This document shows positions 18,216 to 28,454 of a stretch of 64,000 nt of DNA, piece by piece. Source of the DNA: Hohaiivirga grylli (GTDB lineage: Bacteria > Pseudomonadota > Alphaproteobacteria > Rhizobiales > Beijerinckiaceae). The DNA is taken from the NCBI RefSeq assembly GCF_039655745.1, contig NZ_JBBYXI010000003.1:1-64000 (forward strand), given 5' to 3'. Numbering within the stretch: the first letter of the stretch is position 1; every line of letters starts with the position of its first letter. Under the pieces are notes generated by a model. That model had not been told where the DNA came from. It searched no databases and saw only the letters and a list, made by a program, of their open reading frames with translations. The translations under genes were made by a program, and so were the position numbers.

Positions 18216-20618
18216 ATGACTTCTGAAAAGAAACCAACCAGAAAAGCTGCTGCTTCCAAAAAGCGCTCTTCCGTTCATGTTGAACAGCAGGGCTTTCTTT
18301 TCCGTCAGGATGTTGCTGTCAGTACTGAAGAGCAAATAAAAAACTATGTAGCTCAGGCTGAGAAAGATAAGGCCAAGATTGCAGAGCTGACCAAAAAAAA
18401 TCAGATACTGACCAGTCAGCTTATCAATAAATCGCTTGAGAAATCTGTCCTGGAAACCAGTACAAGCTGGCGGATGACGGCACCTTTCCGCAAGCTGCTG
18501 ACACGGTTTCCGGCTCTGCGAAAAATCGTGCGGGCAATTTTGCGCAAACTGTACCGTTTGGCTCTCATCCTCCGCTCCAAACTGCGAGGTAGCTCCAAAG
18601 TTGCCAATGATCGCAGAGTGTTGAGAACGGATTACCAGCCGCTGGTTTCTGTCATTATTCCGAATTTCAATCATGCGCGATTTTTATCTCAGCGTCTCGA
18701 TTGTATTATCAATCAAAGCTATAAGAATATTGAGATTATCGTTCTGGATGACACATCAACCGATAATAGTCTTGAGGTTATCGGAGAGTATCAGAAAAAA
18801 TATTCTTCTCTTATTACACTGATTGCCAATGAGCATAACTCCGGCAACATCTTTAAGCAGTGGCGTAAAGGTATCGAGCAGGCAAGCGGAGAGCTGATCT
18901 GGATCTGTGAGAGCGATGATTTTGCTGATCCTGAGTTTTTGAAGAATACTGTTTCTGAGTTCGCTGATGATGCTGTTATGATGGCATTCGGGAAAATTCA
19001 GTTTGCTCGCGAAGATGGTACTCCATATGAAGGCCTTGATGCTTATCGGGAACGAGCAGAGGCCGGTATCTGGCAGAACCGTCTGGTACGCCCTGCCAAA
19101 GCCTGGTTTGACAATGCTTTTGGCGTCTCTAATGTTATTGCCAATGTGGGTGGTTGTCTGATCCGTAAGCAGCCTGTTGAAGATACCATCTGGAAAGAGG
19201 CAACGTCGTACCGTGTTCTGGGTGACTGGTATCTTTATCTGATGCTGGCTCGCGGCGGGAAGATTGCCTATGTCCCTGAAGCTGTCAGCTATTTCAGACA
19301 GCATACATCCAATACGTCTGTTTCATCATTCTCAAAGCCTGAGTATTACAAAGAGCATGAGCGCTTACTCTGTCGATTGAGAGAAGAGTGGGATATCCCG
19401 CTTGAAACGGCTGTGAAGTTTCAGCAAAACGTTATCGCTTTGTTCAATGCAAATAATCAGGCAGGTCAACTCGGATCGCTGTCTGGGATATTTGATACTG
19501 AGAAGCCTATGATGGTTCGTCATAAGGCGAGACATATCCTTGTGGGCTCTCTTGGCTTTTATACTGGGGGTGGGGAAATCGTGGCCCTCCATCTTGCAAA
19601 TAGTCTGGTTGAGAAAGGGTATCGTGTCTCTTTTCTCTGTCTCAAGAGAGAAGGAGAAAATCAGGCAATTCGTAGTCAGCTTGACCCACGTATTGCCATC
19701 TATGAAGCGGATGAGGTGCGGAACAAAAGTGCGACGCGCTTCCTGTCAGAGGCTGGAATTGATCTGATTCATACGCATTTTTATCTGGTTGAACGCTTGT
19801 TCTTCTATGAAGCTGGTGAAATGCCAGATGTTCCGTATGTGGTTACATTGCATGGCTCATACGAGACAGCCCCGGTTGATCGCGGTTTCTTTAATACTGT
19901 TGCAGAAAAGGTCAGTCACTGGGTCTATTTGACTGATCGTAATCTGAAACATCTTGAATATCTGCCGGCAGAAAAGAAGGCGCATATTGCAGCCACACAA
20001 ATGCCGAATGGAATGCCGATTGATCCTGATGATTTTTATCTTTCGCGGGCCGATCTTGGTATTGGCTTAGAGGATTTTGTCTTTGCAATTGTATCCCGGG
20101 CTTTGCCAGAAAAAGGCTGGGAGATTGCTATCAAAGCCTTAGAGCATGCTCAGGCCAGAACAGAGCGCCGTCTGGTTCTCCTTTTGTGTGGGAATGGTGA
20201 TGAAGCTGATCGCCTCAGTTCACTTTACGCGTCTAATGAAAACGTAAAATTTCTCGGGTTTCAGAAACAGGTTCAGGGAATTTACCGTCTGTCTGACTGT
20301 GCTTTACTGCCAACCCGTTTTCCCGGTGAATCTTTCCCCTTGACGCTTATACAGGCGATGCAGGTCGGTAAACCTGTTATCGCAACAGATATTGGCGAGA
20401 TTGCTTCAATGCTACATGAGGGGGAAGAGCAGGCAGGCATGACTGTGCAGCTGCTGCAAGATGATGATGCCTTTATCTCTGAGGTTTCAGAGGCAATGTT
20501 GGCTGTTCTTGATGAGGCAGCATATTCTGCTTTTGCAAAGGGAGCCCAGAGCTGCGGTGAAACCTATTGCATGGATAAAATTACTGACAGCTATATCAAG
20601 CTATATGGACTTCAGTAA
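18216..20618 (+). CDS. Bifunctional glycosyltransferase (GT2 + GT4 fusion)
   Basis: This 800-aa protein starts with a Lys/Arg-rich stretch (about 1-20) and a predicted coiled coil (about 40-78), then TSTSWRMTAP. A GT2 domain follows (about 140-350: SVIIPNFNHARFL, LDDTSTDNS, ESDDFADPEF). A GT4 domain ends the protein (about 430-800: VGSLGFYTGGGEIVALHLA, GFQKQVQGIYRLSDCALLPT, ESFPLTLIQAMQVGKPVIATD). The N-terminal layout mirrors the 1,076-aa enzyme at 8,943-12,173. It probably assembles two linkages of the rhamnose-containing surface glycan. It lies 129 bases after the rhamnosyltransferase gene. Confidence 0.87.
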   Translation: MTSEKKPTRKAAASKKRSSVHVEQQGFLFRQDVAVSTEEQIKNYVAQAEKDKAKIAELTKKNQILTSQLINKSLEKSVLETSTSWRMTAPFRKLLTRFPALRKIVRAILRKLYRLALILRSKLRGSSKVANDRRVLRTDYQPLVSVIIPNFNHARFLSQRLDCIINQSYKNIEIIVLDDTSTDNSLEVIGEYQKKYSSLITLIANEHNSGNIFKQWRKGIEQASGELIWICESDDFADPEFLKNTVSEFADDAVMMAFGKIQFAREDGTPYEGLDAYRERAEAGIWQNRLVRPAKAWFDNAFGVSNVIANVGGCLIRKQPVEDTIWKEATSYRVLGDWYLYLMLARGGKIAYVPEAVSYFRQHTSNTSVSSFSKPEYYKEHERLLCRLREEWDIPLETAVKFQQNVIALFNANNQAGQLGSLSGIFDTEKPMMVRHKARHILVGSLGFYTGGGEIVALHLANSLVEKGYRVSFLCLKREGENQAIRSQLDPRIAIYEADEVRNKSATRFLSEAGIDLIHTHFYLVERLFFYEAGEMPDVPYVVTLHGSYETAPVDRGFFNTVAEKVSHWVYLTDRNLKHLEYLPAEKKAHIAATQMPNGMPIDPDDFYLSRADLGIGLEDFVFAIVSRALPEKGWEIAIKALEHAQARTERRLVLLLCGNGDEADRLSSLYASNENVKFLGFQKQVQGIYRLSDCALLPTRFPGESFPLTLIQAMQVGKPVIATDIGEIASMLHEGEEQAGMTVQLLQDDDAFISEVSEAMLAVLDEAAYSAFAKGAQSCGETYCMDKITDSYIKLYGLQ

Positions 20619-21180
20619 ACTTATCAAAAATCTTAACTTAAAAATCTGATGTCATTGCTGATTTAATTAATTCTTGAGATGAAACGCTGCTCGTGGGTGT
20701 TTTGGAAACATCAGCAGTGACATATTACTGCCGTCTAGCCAAAGAATGGACAATGCAGCATCTGACCGTACGCAGGGTAGTGGAGTCATGAGGCTTAGGG
20801 TGTTCGTTTGGTGAATACTTATAGGTTGTGAAAAAAACTTTAATCAACAGATTAAATACTGCTGAAATTGGTAGAATTTTATTCCTTTCAGCATGTTGAT
20901 GACCAATATTTTGGATGCCCTTTCCGTCTTAAAACTGGAAATGATTGTTTCCTATGTATGTAAGGCTTTCATTTAATATAATTTCATGTTTATTATGCGT
21001 TTTATTAAGTGGTTTATAATTCTTTCTTGCATTGTTTAATTGATAATTGCCTACCTTTATACAGATAAAAAGATAAAAATTTTCTTTGACAGAATGTAAT
21101 CAACGTCATATGTAGCGCATATAAAAAATGGGTGGATCCTATTTAATAAATATTTCTAATTAGTTAGGGGCTGTTTCCAA
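20619..21180. other. Intergenic region, AT-rich leader of the first autotransporter
   Basis: About 560 bases without a convincing gene. The left third is of average composition and shows no clear terminator. From about 20,820 the sequence becomes strongly AT-rich with T and A runs up to the autotransporter start, where GGGG before the ATG may serve as the ribosome site. I see no repeat, RNA gene or clear operator. Confidence 0.6.
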
Positions 21181-24100
21181 ATGTTTTGTCATGCGCTTGC
21201 ACGGGCGACGCATAAGGCGTCTTGTTATAAACTGAATGTATTCGCTGCTGTTTCTGTGTCTGCGCTTATGCTTGCGACATCTGCTAACGCTATCACTTAT
21301 ACTTACAGTTCAACTCAAACGGTAAATACTCCAATCTCCCAGAAGATTGATGTTGTTCTTTCCATCGACCCTGCCGCAGTTGTGACTTTTAAGTCTGGTA
21401 CTGCTGCCAGCTATGGTGGGGCTCTGTATGCGAAGCCCAGTCTGGTTATAAATGGTGGGAGTGTGATTTTTCAGGGTAATCGCGCGACTGTACAGGGTGG
21501 TGCGATTTTCTCTGAGGGTAATATTACAATAAATTCCAACGCAACATTCATCGATAATCAGGCAAATTATAACGGTGAAACAAACGGTGTTGGTGGAGCT
21601 ATTTCAAGTCAGGATGGCAATATCACCGTTACTGGTAATCTTGTGCTGACCAATAACAGAAGCACTAACGTTGATACATCATCTGTAACCTCCACATATG
21701 GTGGTGGTGCCATATACCTTGGGTCTGGCTCGCTGACAGTAGGCGGGACACTGACTGCTTCCGATAACTACGCGACAACAAGTGGTGGTGTTCTGCATAT
21801 GGCAGGTAACGTAAACCACGTTTTCAATGGCGATGTGAAGTTTACAAATAATTCAGCAGCTGTTGGTGGTGGGGCAATCTATTCTGCAGTAGGCTCCTCA
21901 ACACTCCAGTTTAAGGGTAAGGCTGAATTTGAGGGAAATTCCTCATGGCTTTCAGGTGGTGCTATCACAGCCAGCAATGCTGTTTTTGAAGATACTGTCA
22001 ATTTCAGCAATAATATTGCCAATGGGCCTATTGCCGCGAGCAATACCAAGGGGCTTGGTGGCGGAATTTACACAACCAAAACCAGCACATTTAAAGGTCT
22101 TGCTACTTTTAATGCTAATCTGGCTGCCGGTAATGGTGGCGGTCTGAACTCTGCTGGGGACTCGGTCTTCGAGAATGGGGCCCTGTTTACTGGCAATATG
22201 TCAGAAGGTCATGGCGGTGCCATTTTTGCAGGTGCTAATCTGAGCATCTCTACCGGGGCGAATGCAACATCTTTCACAGGTAACAGCTCTGTCGGCAACC
22301 TGGGAGGAGCGATCTATGCCAGCAAGGGTAATGTCACTCTTGTTGCAAATGGCGCTGATATTGTTTTCTCTGGCAATACCCAGAATGGTACTTTGTCTAG
22401 CGCTGCAACAACTGCAAACTCGCTTTATCTGCGCAATGACTCAAAGGCAGCGGTTTTAACTCTGCAGGCTGATGCGGGAAGACGTATTTCCTTCTTCGAT
22501 CCGGCTCAGAACTATGCAGCAAATGGTGTACTGTCTGTTGTTAAAGCAGGTGCGGGTACGGTCAGTTTTGATGGCTCGCGGATGACTGAAGACCGTGAGC
22601 GCTGGTCAAAACTACTGGCAAATACGCAGCTACAGGAAGGTACTTTTGAAATTGCCAATGGTGCTGTTTACGGCATCAATGGTATGGATGCCTACTCCCC
22701 GCTAACATCCAGCAGCTTCACGACGGCAGCCGGAACAGTTCTTCAGGGCGGTGTAACAGGTACAGTCCGGGCTGATAACTTTACACATGCAGGTGCGCTG
22801 AATATTGCTGGCGCCCGCACCGATGTTCGCGGTGTTTTCACAATTCAGGCAACCAATGTCACATTTGAAGCCGGAAGTTCGGTTCTCTTCAATACCTATC
22901 TGAATGACGGTGTTGTCCAGAATACAGACCTTCTCGTTCTTGACCTGACCAATGGTTACTCATCTGGCTCAACAACCGGACAGGCCCTGATATATGTAAA
23001 TAATATCGGTGGGCTTGGCGCTTACACTGTTGGCGACGGAATACGTCTGGTCGAAACCAGAACCGGTACTTCAGACAATGCCTTTATGTTAGGCGCTCCT
23101 GTTCTTGCCGGCGCTTATGAGTATTTCCTCTATCATGGTGGGAATGCTGAAACAGGTGGTGATGTCAATGACCAGCATTGGTATTTGCGTACCGAGGCTG
23201 AGGTAACCGTTGAGCCGCCTCCAACTAAGATTGAACCTCCGACAACCCCACCGGAAGTCGTTGATCCGGTTCCTGAAACCAAAGTTAAGGTTCCGTCTTA
23301 CCGTCCGGAAGTGCCGCTGGTTTCTGCTATTATGCCGATTGGTATGCAATATGGTTATAGTATGCTGGATACCCTGCACGAACGTGTTGGTGACACCTTC
23401 GACCCACCCTACATCCCGACTGTCAAACAGTATTATGTCACGGATAAACTGGGTAACCGTTATCTGGTGAAGGTTCAGGAGAGAAAGAAAGAGCGCGAAG
23501 AGTGGTTCCATGGCTCATGGGCGCGTTTGATCGGTGAACATGGTTCTCATGATCAGGGCGATAAGTACAGCTTCATCAAGAGTGGCCCAAAATATGAATA
23601 TGATATTCTGGGTGTTCAGGCCGGTATGGACCTCTATGGACGGGTCAAGCAGGACGGTACGCTTGATAAGCTAGGTATTTACGTTGGCTATGGTCAGGTT
23701 GATGGACGTGTTGACGGTGCCTGGTCTGGTAAGGCCGGTTCGATTGACATGGATAACTACACCATTGGTGGTTACTGGACGCATCTTGATGCAGATGGCT
23801 GGTATACTGATGCTGTTGTTCAGGCGACATGGTATGAGACCAAGGCCCGCTCCATTTATGGATTGAAAGAAGATACCGATGGTTTTGGCATTATAGCATC
23901 GCTTGAAGGTGGCTATAAGTTTGACCTTGGAAACAACTATACAATCGAGCCTCAGGTTCAGATTGCCTATCAGAATCTCTCTTTTGACAAGATTTATGAC
24001 GGGCACGGCTATTTTGATATGTCTGGTGGAGATTCCTTACGTGGACGTATCGGTGCGCGTCTGACCAAGGAATGGAATACCGAAGAAAATGACCAGAAGT

Positions 24101-24369
24101 CTCCACGTAAAATTAAGGCCTGGTTGCGCGGTAATATCTGGCATGAATTCATGGCGCGCACAAAAACAACGGTTACCGATGTTAATGGCCTGAATCCTGT
24201 ATCTGTCCGTTCACCGCTCAATGGAACATGGGGTGAGATCGGCGTTGGTGTTTCCGGGCAGGTTTCTGATCGTATGACACTCTTTGCAACAGGTGCTTAT
24301 AACCGCTCGCTTGATAACAAAGGTTATGAAGCCTGGGATGGCCGTTTGGGCGCTACCTATAAATGGTAA
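21181..24369 (+). CDS. Autotransporter with Pmp-like GGA(I/L)/FxxN repeats
   Basis: This 1,062-aa type V secreted protein has an extended signal peptide of about 37 residues ending ATSANA. The passenger (about 40-430) contains at least ten GGA(I/L/V)-type repeats with intervening FxxN motifs (for example GGAIFS, GGGAIY, FTNNSA, FTGN). These are the hallmark of chlamydial polymorphic membrane proteins and related beta-helix adhesins. A conserved linker follows (PxxPP, then VPSYRPEVPLVSAIMPIG). The C-terminal autotransporter beta-barrel (about 775-1062) ends in YKW. It is likely an outer-membrane or surface adhesin. The paralogue at 24,827 has an almost matching barrel. Confidence 0.9.
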   Translation: MFCHALARATHKASCYKLNVFAAVSVSALMLATSANAITYTYSSTQTVNTPISQKIDVVLSIDPAAVVTFKSGTAASYGGALYAKPSLVINGGSVIFQGNRATVQGGAIFSEGNITINSNATFIDNQANYNGETNGVGGAISSQDGNITVTGNLVLTNNRSTNVDTSSVTSTYGGGAIYLGSGSLTVGGTLTASDNYATTSGGVLHMAGNVNHVFNGDVKFTNNSAAVGGGAIYSAVGSSTLQFKGKAEFEGNSSWLSGGAITASNAVFEDTVNFSNNIANGPIAASNTKGLGGGIYTTKTSTFKGLATFNANLAAGNGGGLNSAGDSVFENGALFTGNMSEGHGGAIFAGANLSISTGANATSFTGNSSVGNLGGAIYASKGNVTLVANGADIVFSGNTQNGTLSSAATTANSLYLRNDSKAAVLTLQADAGRRISFFDPAQNYAANGVLSVVKAGAGTVSFDGSRMTEDRERWSKLLANTQLQEGTFEIANGAVYGINGMDAYSPLTSSSFTTAAGTVLQGGVTGTVRADNFTHAGALNIAGARTDVRGVFTIQATNVTFEAGSSVLFNTYLNDGVVQNTDLLVLDLTNGYSSGSTTGQALIYVNNIGGLGAYTVGDGIRLVETRTGTSDNAFMLGAPVLAGAYEYFLYHGGNAETGGDVNDQHWYLRTEAEVTVEPPPTKIEPPTTPPEVVDPVPETKVKVPSYRPEVPLVSAIMPIGMQYGYSMLDTLHERVGDTFDPPYIPTVKQYYVTDKLGNRYLVKVQERKKEREEWFHGSWARLIGEHGSHDQGDKYSFIKSGPKYEYDILGVQAGMDLYGRVKQDGTLDKLGIYVGYGQVDGRVDGAWSGKAGSIDMDNYTIGGYWTHLDADGWYTDAVVQATWYETKARSIYGLKEDTDGFGIIASLEGGYKFDLGNNYTIEPQVQIAYQNLSFDKIYDGHGYFDMSGGDSLRGRIGARLTKEWNTEENDQKSPRKIKAWLRGNIWHEFMARTKTTVTDVNGLNPVSVRSPLNGTWGEIGVGVSGQVSDRMTLFATGAYNRSLDNKGYEAWDGRLGATYKW

Positions 24370-24391
24370 TGCTTTGATATTATAAGACTTT

Positions 24392-24423
24392 AAAAACGCT
24401 GCCATTTTTGCAGCGTTTTTTTG
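24392..24423 (+). terminator. Intrinsic terminator after first autotransporter
   Basis: The stem AAAAACGCTGC (24392-24402) / GCAGCGTTTTT (24410-24420) runs into seven T. It separates the two autotransporter genes into independent units. Confidence 0.93.
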
Positions 24424-24826
24424 TACTTAATGTAGGAAAAGCTTCAAGTGTTAAGGGGCATAATCATTGGAAAATGGGAAGTCAAACGTATTTTATAGAA
24501 TATATTGATAATATTTTATATTTATGATGTTATTCTTTTTTGTATGAAATAAGGTTATATATGATATTTCTGTAAAATTTATATTATTTTAATACTTATT
24601 AATAGGCTATCCTTCTTAAATAGGTTTTAAGAAAAAAGAGAGGCTTATAAGTTTTCTTTAATAGAAGTCATTTTGATTTTGGTGAAATATTACAATATTT
24701 TATTTGTAAATTTATATAAAATATTTGATATGAAAATATATTAATATTAACTTGAATGTTTTTGATTAATAAAATATGTGTTGAATTTAATTTTTTATAA
24801 GAACTCAAGAAAACATGGGGCAGATT
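24424..24826. other. Extremely AT-rich intergenic region before second autotransporter
   Basis: About 400 bases that become almost wholly A and T from 24,480 on, far from the composition of the flanking coding regions. No gene, tandem simple repeat or RNA is visible. It could bind an AT-preferring silencer such as a MucR/Ros-type or H-NS-like protein, but that is inference. Confidence 0.6.
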
Positions 24827-27800
24827 ATGAAAAAATCTGTAAGAGGTTTAGATACGTCTGACGTATTCAGTGGTCTTTCTGCTATATTGGTAACGGGTTC
24901 TGTGATTGCGCTGTTGGCGGGGACAAGCTCCCTTGCTGCGACGATAACGTATGATACGACGCAGCTTGTATCAACGCGTGTCAACGACACAACATCCAAA
25001 ACAACAGTCAATATTGCTGCTGGCAGCATTATAACATTCACAGTACCTGTTATTACGAATACCAGAGGCGGGGCTGTTTATGCAGCGGGTGATCTGTCTT
25101 TTAATGGTGGGGATGTTGTTTTCAAAGGCAACCAAACTTCATATCGCGGTGGCGCCGTTGATGCCAAGAGTGTTACCTTTACAGGGAATGTCACTTTTGA
25201 TGATAATCATGCTTTATATGATGGGTTAAAAGGCGGTGTCGGTGGGGCCCTCTATACCAGCAATGGCAGTGTTTCCATTGGTGGTAATCTTATTCTGACC
25301 AACAACTCATCCTCTCATACAGATACCCCTCTGGCCAGTGGTGGTGGCGGTGGCCTGTTCGTTACTGTTGGTAGTCTGACAGTTGGTGGAACGACTTATG
25401 CGACAGGGAACGAGAGTACTGGCAATGGTGGTGCTCTTTACGTCAACTCAGGGAATATAACCCTCGAAGGGAACGCGGTTTTTAACGACAACCATGCTCT
25501 GGGTTTTGGTGGTGCTATTTTCTCTGCTGTTGGGACAAATGTTGTGATCTTCAACGGGACGGCTTCATTTGACGGCAATACCGGACAAGGGTTCGGCGGT
25601 GCCATGGATTCCGTCAATATTTATTTCAATAAAGATGCAACATTCACCAATAACTCTGTCAGCTCAGGTGTAGGCCGGGGCGGTGCGGTTTATGCAACCG
25701 GAACTACAGAATTTAATGGTTTTACAATCTTCACGGGTAACTCTGCGAGTGGTTCCAACGGTTCTGGAGGTGCCCTGTTTAGTAATCAGGCTAGCACGTT
25801 TACAGCAGGTGCTGAGGTAACAGGTAATACGGCCAGCGGTAATGGCGGTGCAATTTATGCCAATCGAAACCTGAGCTTTGCAACCGGTGCCGGTCATTCT
25901 GTTTTTAGCGGCAACCGGAGTAACTATCAGGGTGGGGCCGTCTTTGTTGGCAATAGCCTGATACTGAATGCCGATGGTGCTGATATTGAGTTTACCGGTA
26001 ATACCCATGGTGTTGCAACGACAGCTGCGGCTAATGCTATTTATCTGAACAATGGCAACGGCACTTCCAGTGCTACGTTTAATGCAGAAGCCGGGCGCCG
26101 GATTTCCTTCTATGATCCGATCACCAGCTATGCATCAAACGGATTGCTGTCGGTTATCAAGACTGGTGCGGGAATTGTCAGTTTTGATGGTTCACGACAG
26201 TCTCTGGCCAGTGATCGCTGGTCTAATGTTTATGCCAGTACTGATGTTCAGGCCGGTATTTTTGAAGTTGCCAATAATGCTGTTTACGGGGTTCATGCTG
26301 CCGATGTTGGTAGCAGTGCGGAAACAACATTTACAACAGCTCTAGGCTCAACACTTCAGGGTGGCGTTGCTGGTACTGTTTTGGCTGATCAGTTCACTTT
26401 GGGTGGCGCGCTGAATATCGCAGGCGATCAGACGTCCGTTCGTGGTGTTTTCACTGTTGATAGTAATCAGGTATCCTTTGCTTCCGGCAGTACCGTTATC
26501 TTTAATACTTATCTCAATGACGGCGTGACGCAGAACAGTGATCTTCTGATCCTGAATCTCAATGGAAGTGCAACGTCCGGACAGGCTAATATATTGGTCA
26601 ATAACATCGGTGGTCTGGGAGCCCTGACTGTTGGTGATGGTATTAAACTTGTCCAAACCAATGACGGAACGTCCCACGGCGCCTTTATGCTCGGTGCGCC
26701 AGTACTTGCCGGTGCTTATGAATATTTCCTCTACCATGGCGGTAATGCTGCAACGGGTGGAGATGTGAATGATCAGAACTGGTACCTGCGTTCAGAGACA
26801 CAGGACAATGTTCTTCCTCCTACAGATGGTGTGGTTGATCCTGCCCAGCCACCTGCAATAGTTACGGTTCCATCCTACCGTCCGGAAGTTCCGCTTGTGT
26901 CTGCTATTATGCCGATTGGCTTGCAATATGGCTATGCGATGCTTGATACATTGCATGAGCGTGTTGGTGATACATTTGAGCCGCCATTCACGCCCACAAC
27001 GGAACAGTACTACGTGAAAGACAAGCTTGGTCAGCGGCAGCTTGTTAAAGTTGAGGCCAAGAAGCGTGAACGTGAGGAGTGGTTCTACGGGGCATGGGCC
27101 CGGTTTATTGGGGATCATCATTCACGCGATCGTGGTCGTTCTTATAACTTTGAGAAGAATGGCCCAAATTACGAGTTTGATATTTTTGGAGTTCAGGCCG
27201 GGCTTGATCTCTATGGCCGTGTCAAACAGGACGGGACATTAGACAAGCTTGGTATCTATGTTGGCTATGGTCAGGTTGATGCCCGTGTTGATGGTGCCTG
27301 GTCCGGTAAGGCCGGCAGCATTGATATGGATAATTATACCATTGGTGGCTATTGGACCCATCATGATGCTGATGGCTGGTATACTGATGCCATTGTTCAG
27401 GGAACCTGGTATGACGTTGAAGGCCGCTCCATTTATGGCCTGAAAGAAAAAACCAACGGCTTTGGCATTATTGCCTCGTTGGAAGGTGGCTATAAGTTCG
27501 ACCTTGGCAATGGCTATACAATCGAGCCCCAGGCCCAGATCGCTTATCAGAACCTGTCCTTTGATAAGATTAATGATGGCCGTGGTCGTTTTGATATGAC
27601 GGGTGGCGAGTCCTTGCGTGGCCGTATCGGTGTCCGTCTGACCAAAGAATGGAATGTTGAGGAAGACCGGCGTAAGCAGCCTAGGATGATCAAGGCATGG
27701 ATACGTGCCAATGTCTGGCATGAGTTTATGGGCAAGACCAAGACAACAGTGACGGATATCTATGGTTACAATCCTGTCTCCATCCGGTCGCCGCTGAACG

Positions 27801-27946
27801 GAACATGGGGCGAACTCGGCCTCGGCGTCTCCGGTCAGGTATCGGAACGTATGACGGTGTTTGCAACAGGCTCATACAACCGCTCTCTGGATAACCGGGG
27901 CTATGAAGCTTGGGATGGCCGTCTGGGTATCACCTACAAGTGGTAA
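24827..27946 (+). CDS. Autotransporter with Pmp-like repeats, paralogue of preceding gene
   Basis: This protein of about 1,039 aa has a signal peptide of about 35-40 residues and a passenger rich in GGA(I/L/V) and FxxN repeats (GGALYT, GGAIFS, FTGNSASG). The linker VPSYRPEVPLVSAIMPIG and a C-terminal barrel ending YKW follow. Barrel and linker are near-identical in protein to the upstream gene while the passengers differ more. At DNA level the barrels differ mainly at third codon positions, so the duplication is old and the barrel is under purifying selection. ATG 24827 has GGGGCAG upstream; ATG 24815 is an alternative. Confidence 0.9.
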   Translation: MKKSVRGLDTSDVFSGLSAILVTGSVIALLAGTSSLAATITYDTTQLVSTRVNDTTSKTTVNIAAGSIITFTVPVITNTRGGAVYAAGDLSFNGGDVVFKGNQTSYRGGAVDAKSVTFTGNVTFDDNHALYDGLKGGVGGALYTSNGSVSIGGNLILTNNSSSHTDTPLASGGGGGLFVTVGSLTVGGTTYATGNESTGNGGALYVNSGNITLEGNAVFNDNHALGFGGAIFSAVGTNVVIFNGTASFDGNTGQGFGGAMDSVNIYFNKDATFTNNSVSSGVGRGGAVYATGTTEFNGFTIFTGNSASGSNGSGGALFSNQASTFTAGAEVTGNTASGNGGAIYANRNLSFATGAGHSVFSGNRSNYQGGAVFVGNSLILNADGADIEFTGNTHGVATTAAANAIYLNNGNGTSSATFNAEAGRRISFYDPITSYASNGLLSVIKTGAGIVSFDGSRQSLASDRWSNVYASTDVQAGIFEVANNAVYGVHAADVGSSAETTFTTALGSTLQGGVAGTVLADQFTLGGALNIAGDQTSVRGVFTVDSNQVSFASGSTVIFNTYLNDGVTQNSDLLILNLNGSATSGQANILVNNIGGLGALTVGDGIKLVQTNDGTSHGAFMLGAPVLAGAYEYFLYHGGNAATGGDVNDQNWYLRSETQDNVLPPTDGVVDPAQPPAIVTVPSYRPEVPLVSAIMPIGLQYGYAMLDTLHERVGDTFEPPFTPTTEQYYVKDKLGQRQLVKVEAKKREREEWFYGAWARFIGDHHSRDRGRSYNFEKNGPNYEFDIFGVQAGLDLYGRVKQDGTLDKLGIYVGYGQVDARVDGAWSGKAGSIDMDNYTIGGYWTHHDADGWYTDAIVQGTWYDVEGRSIYGLKEKTNGFGIIASLEGGYKFDLGNGYTIEPQAQIAYQNLSFDKINDGRGRFDMTGGESLRGRIGVRLTKEWNVEEDRRKQPRMIKAWIRANVWHEFMGKTKTTVTDIYGYNPVSIRSPLNGTWGELGLGVSGQVSERMTVFATGSYNRSLDNRGYEAWDGRLGITYKW

Positions 27947-27970
27947 TGCTCCTGATAGAGACGAAATCAA

Positions 27971-28003
27971 GAACGCTGTCTGAAAAGGCAGCGTTTTTTA
28001 TTT
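27971..28003 (+). terminator. Intrinsic terminator after second autotransporter
   Basis: The stem GAACGCTG / CAGCGTT is followed by a TTTTTTATTTT tail (27,994-28,004). It resembles the terminator of the first autotransporter gene in its core (AACGCTG/CAGCGTT), consistent with duplication of the whole unit. Confidence 0.9.
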
Positions 28004-28051
28004 TGGGGGGAATGTGCTAGAGCCAACCTCCTATTCTTTCAGGAGAAGAAA

Positions 28052-28441
28052 ATGACAGGGCAGGTTGGCTTTGGAGCCGGGATCATTTTACGGTTTGAGG
28101 CGGCCGCATTATTCGTCATATTATGGTCGATATACTTTTTTGCCGGTTACACCTGGCCGATGTTTGCCATTCTGTTCTTTGTCCCGGATCTGAGCTTTTT
28201 TGCTTATTTTGCCGGTAGGAAAGTCGGGGCGATTGTATATAATGCCATGCATACCCTGTTCGGACCATTTGTTCTTGGTGCAATAGGGTATTGTTTTGAG
28301 TTCGGATATCTGGGGCAGCTTTCCCTGATCTGGGCGGCCCATATCGCATTTGATCGCGTGTTGGGTTATGGCCTGAAATCTACAACTTCGTTCCATGATA
28401 CCCATCTGGGACGGATCGGTAGAAAGAAAGACTCTGAATAA
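28052..28441 (+). CDS. DUF4260 family membrane protein
   Basis: This 129-aa protein has about four hydrophobic segments. The pattern RFEAAALF, FVPDLSFFAYFAGRKVGAIVYNAMHT, IWAAHIAFDRVLGYGLK and FHDTHLGRIG matches the DUF4260 family of small membrane proteins, whose function is unknown. AGGAG lies upstream of the ATG. It is preceded by the autotransporter terminator and followed by the Gdx-type exporter gene. Confidence 0.8.
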   Translation: MTGQVGFGAGIILRFEAAALFVILWSIYFFAGYTWPMFAILFFVPDLSFFAYFAGRKVGAIVYNAMHTLFGPFVLGAIGYCFEFGYLGQLSLIWAAHIAFDRVLGYGLKSTTSFHDTHLGRIGRKKDSE

Positions 28442-28454
28442 GTTTGTGCATTTC

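Noticed and set aside
20619..21180. Remnant of a mobile element before the autotransporters
   Set aside because: No transposase fragment, terminal repeat or target duplication was visible; only AT-rich sequence.
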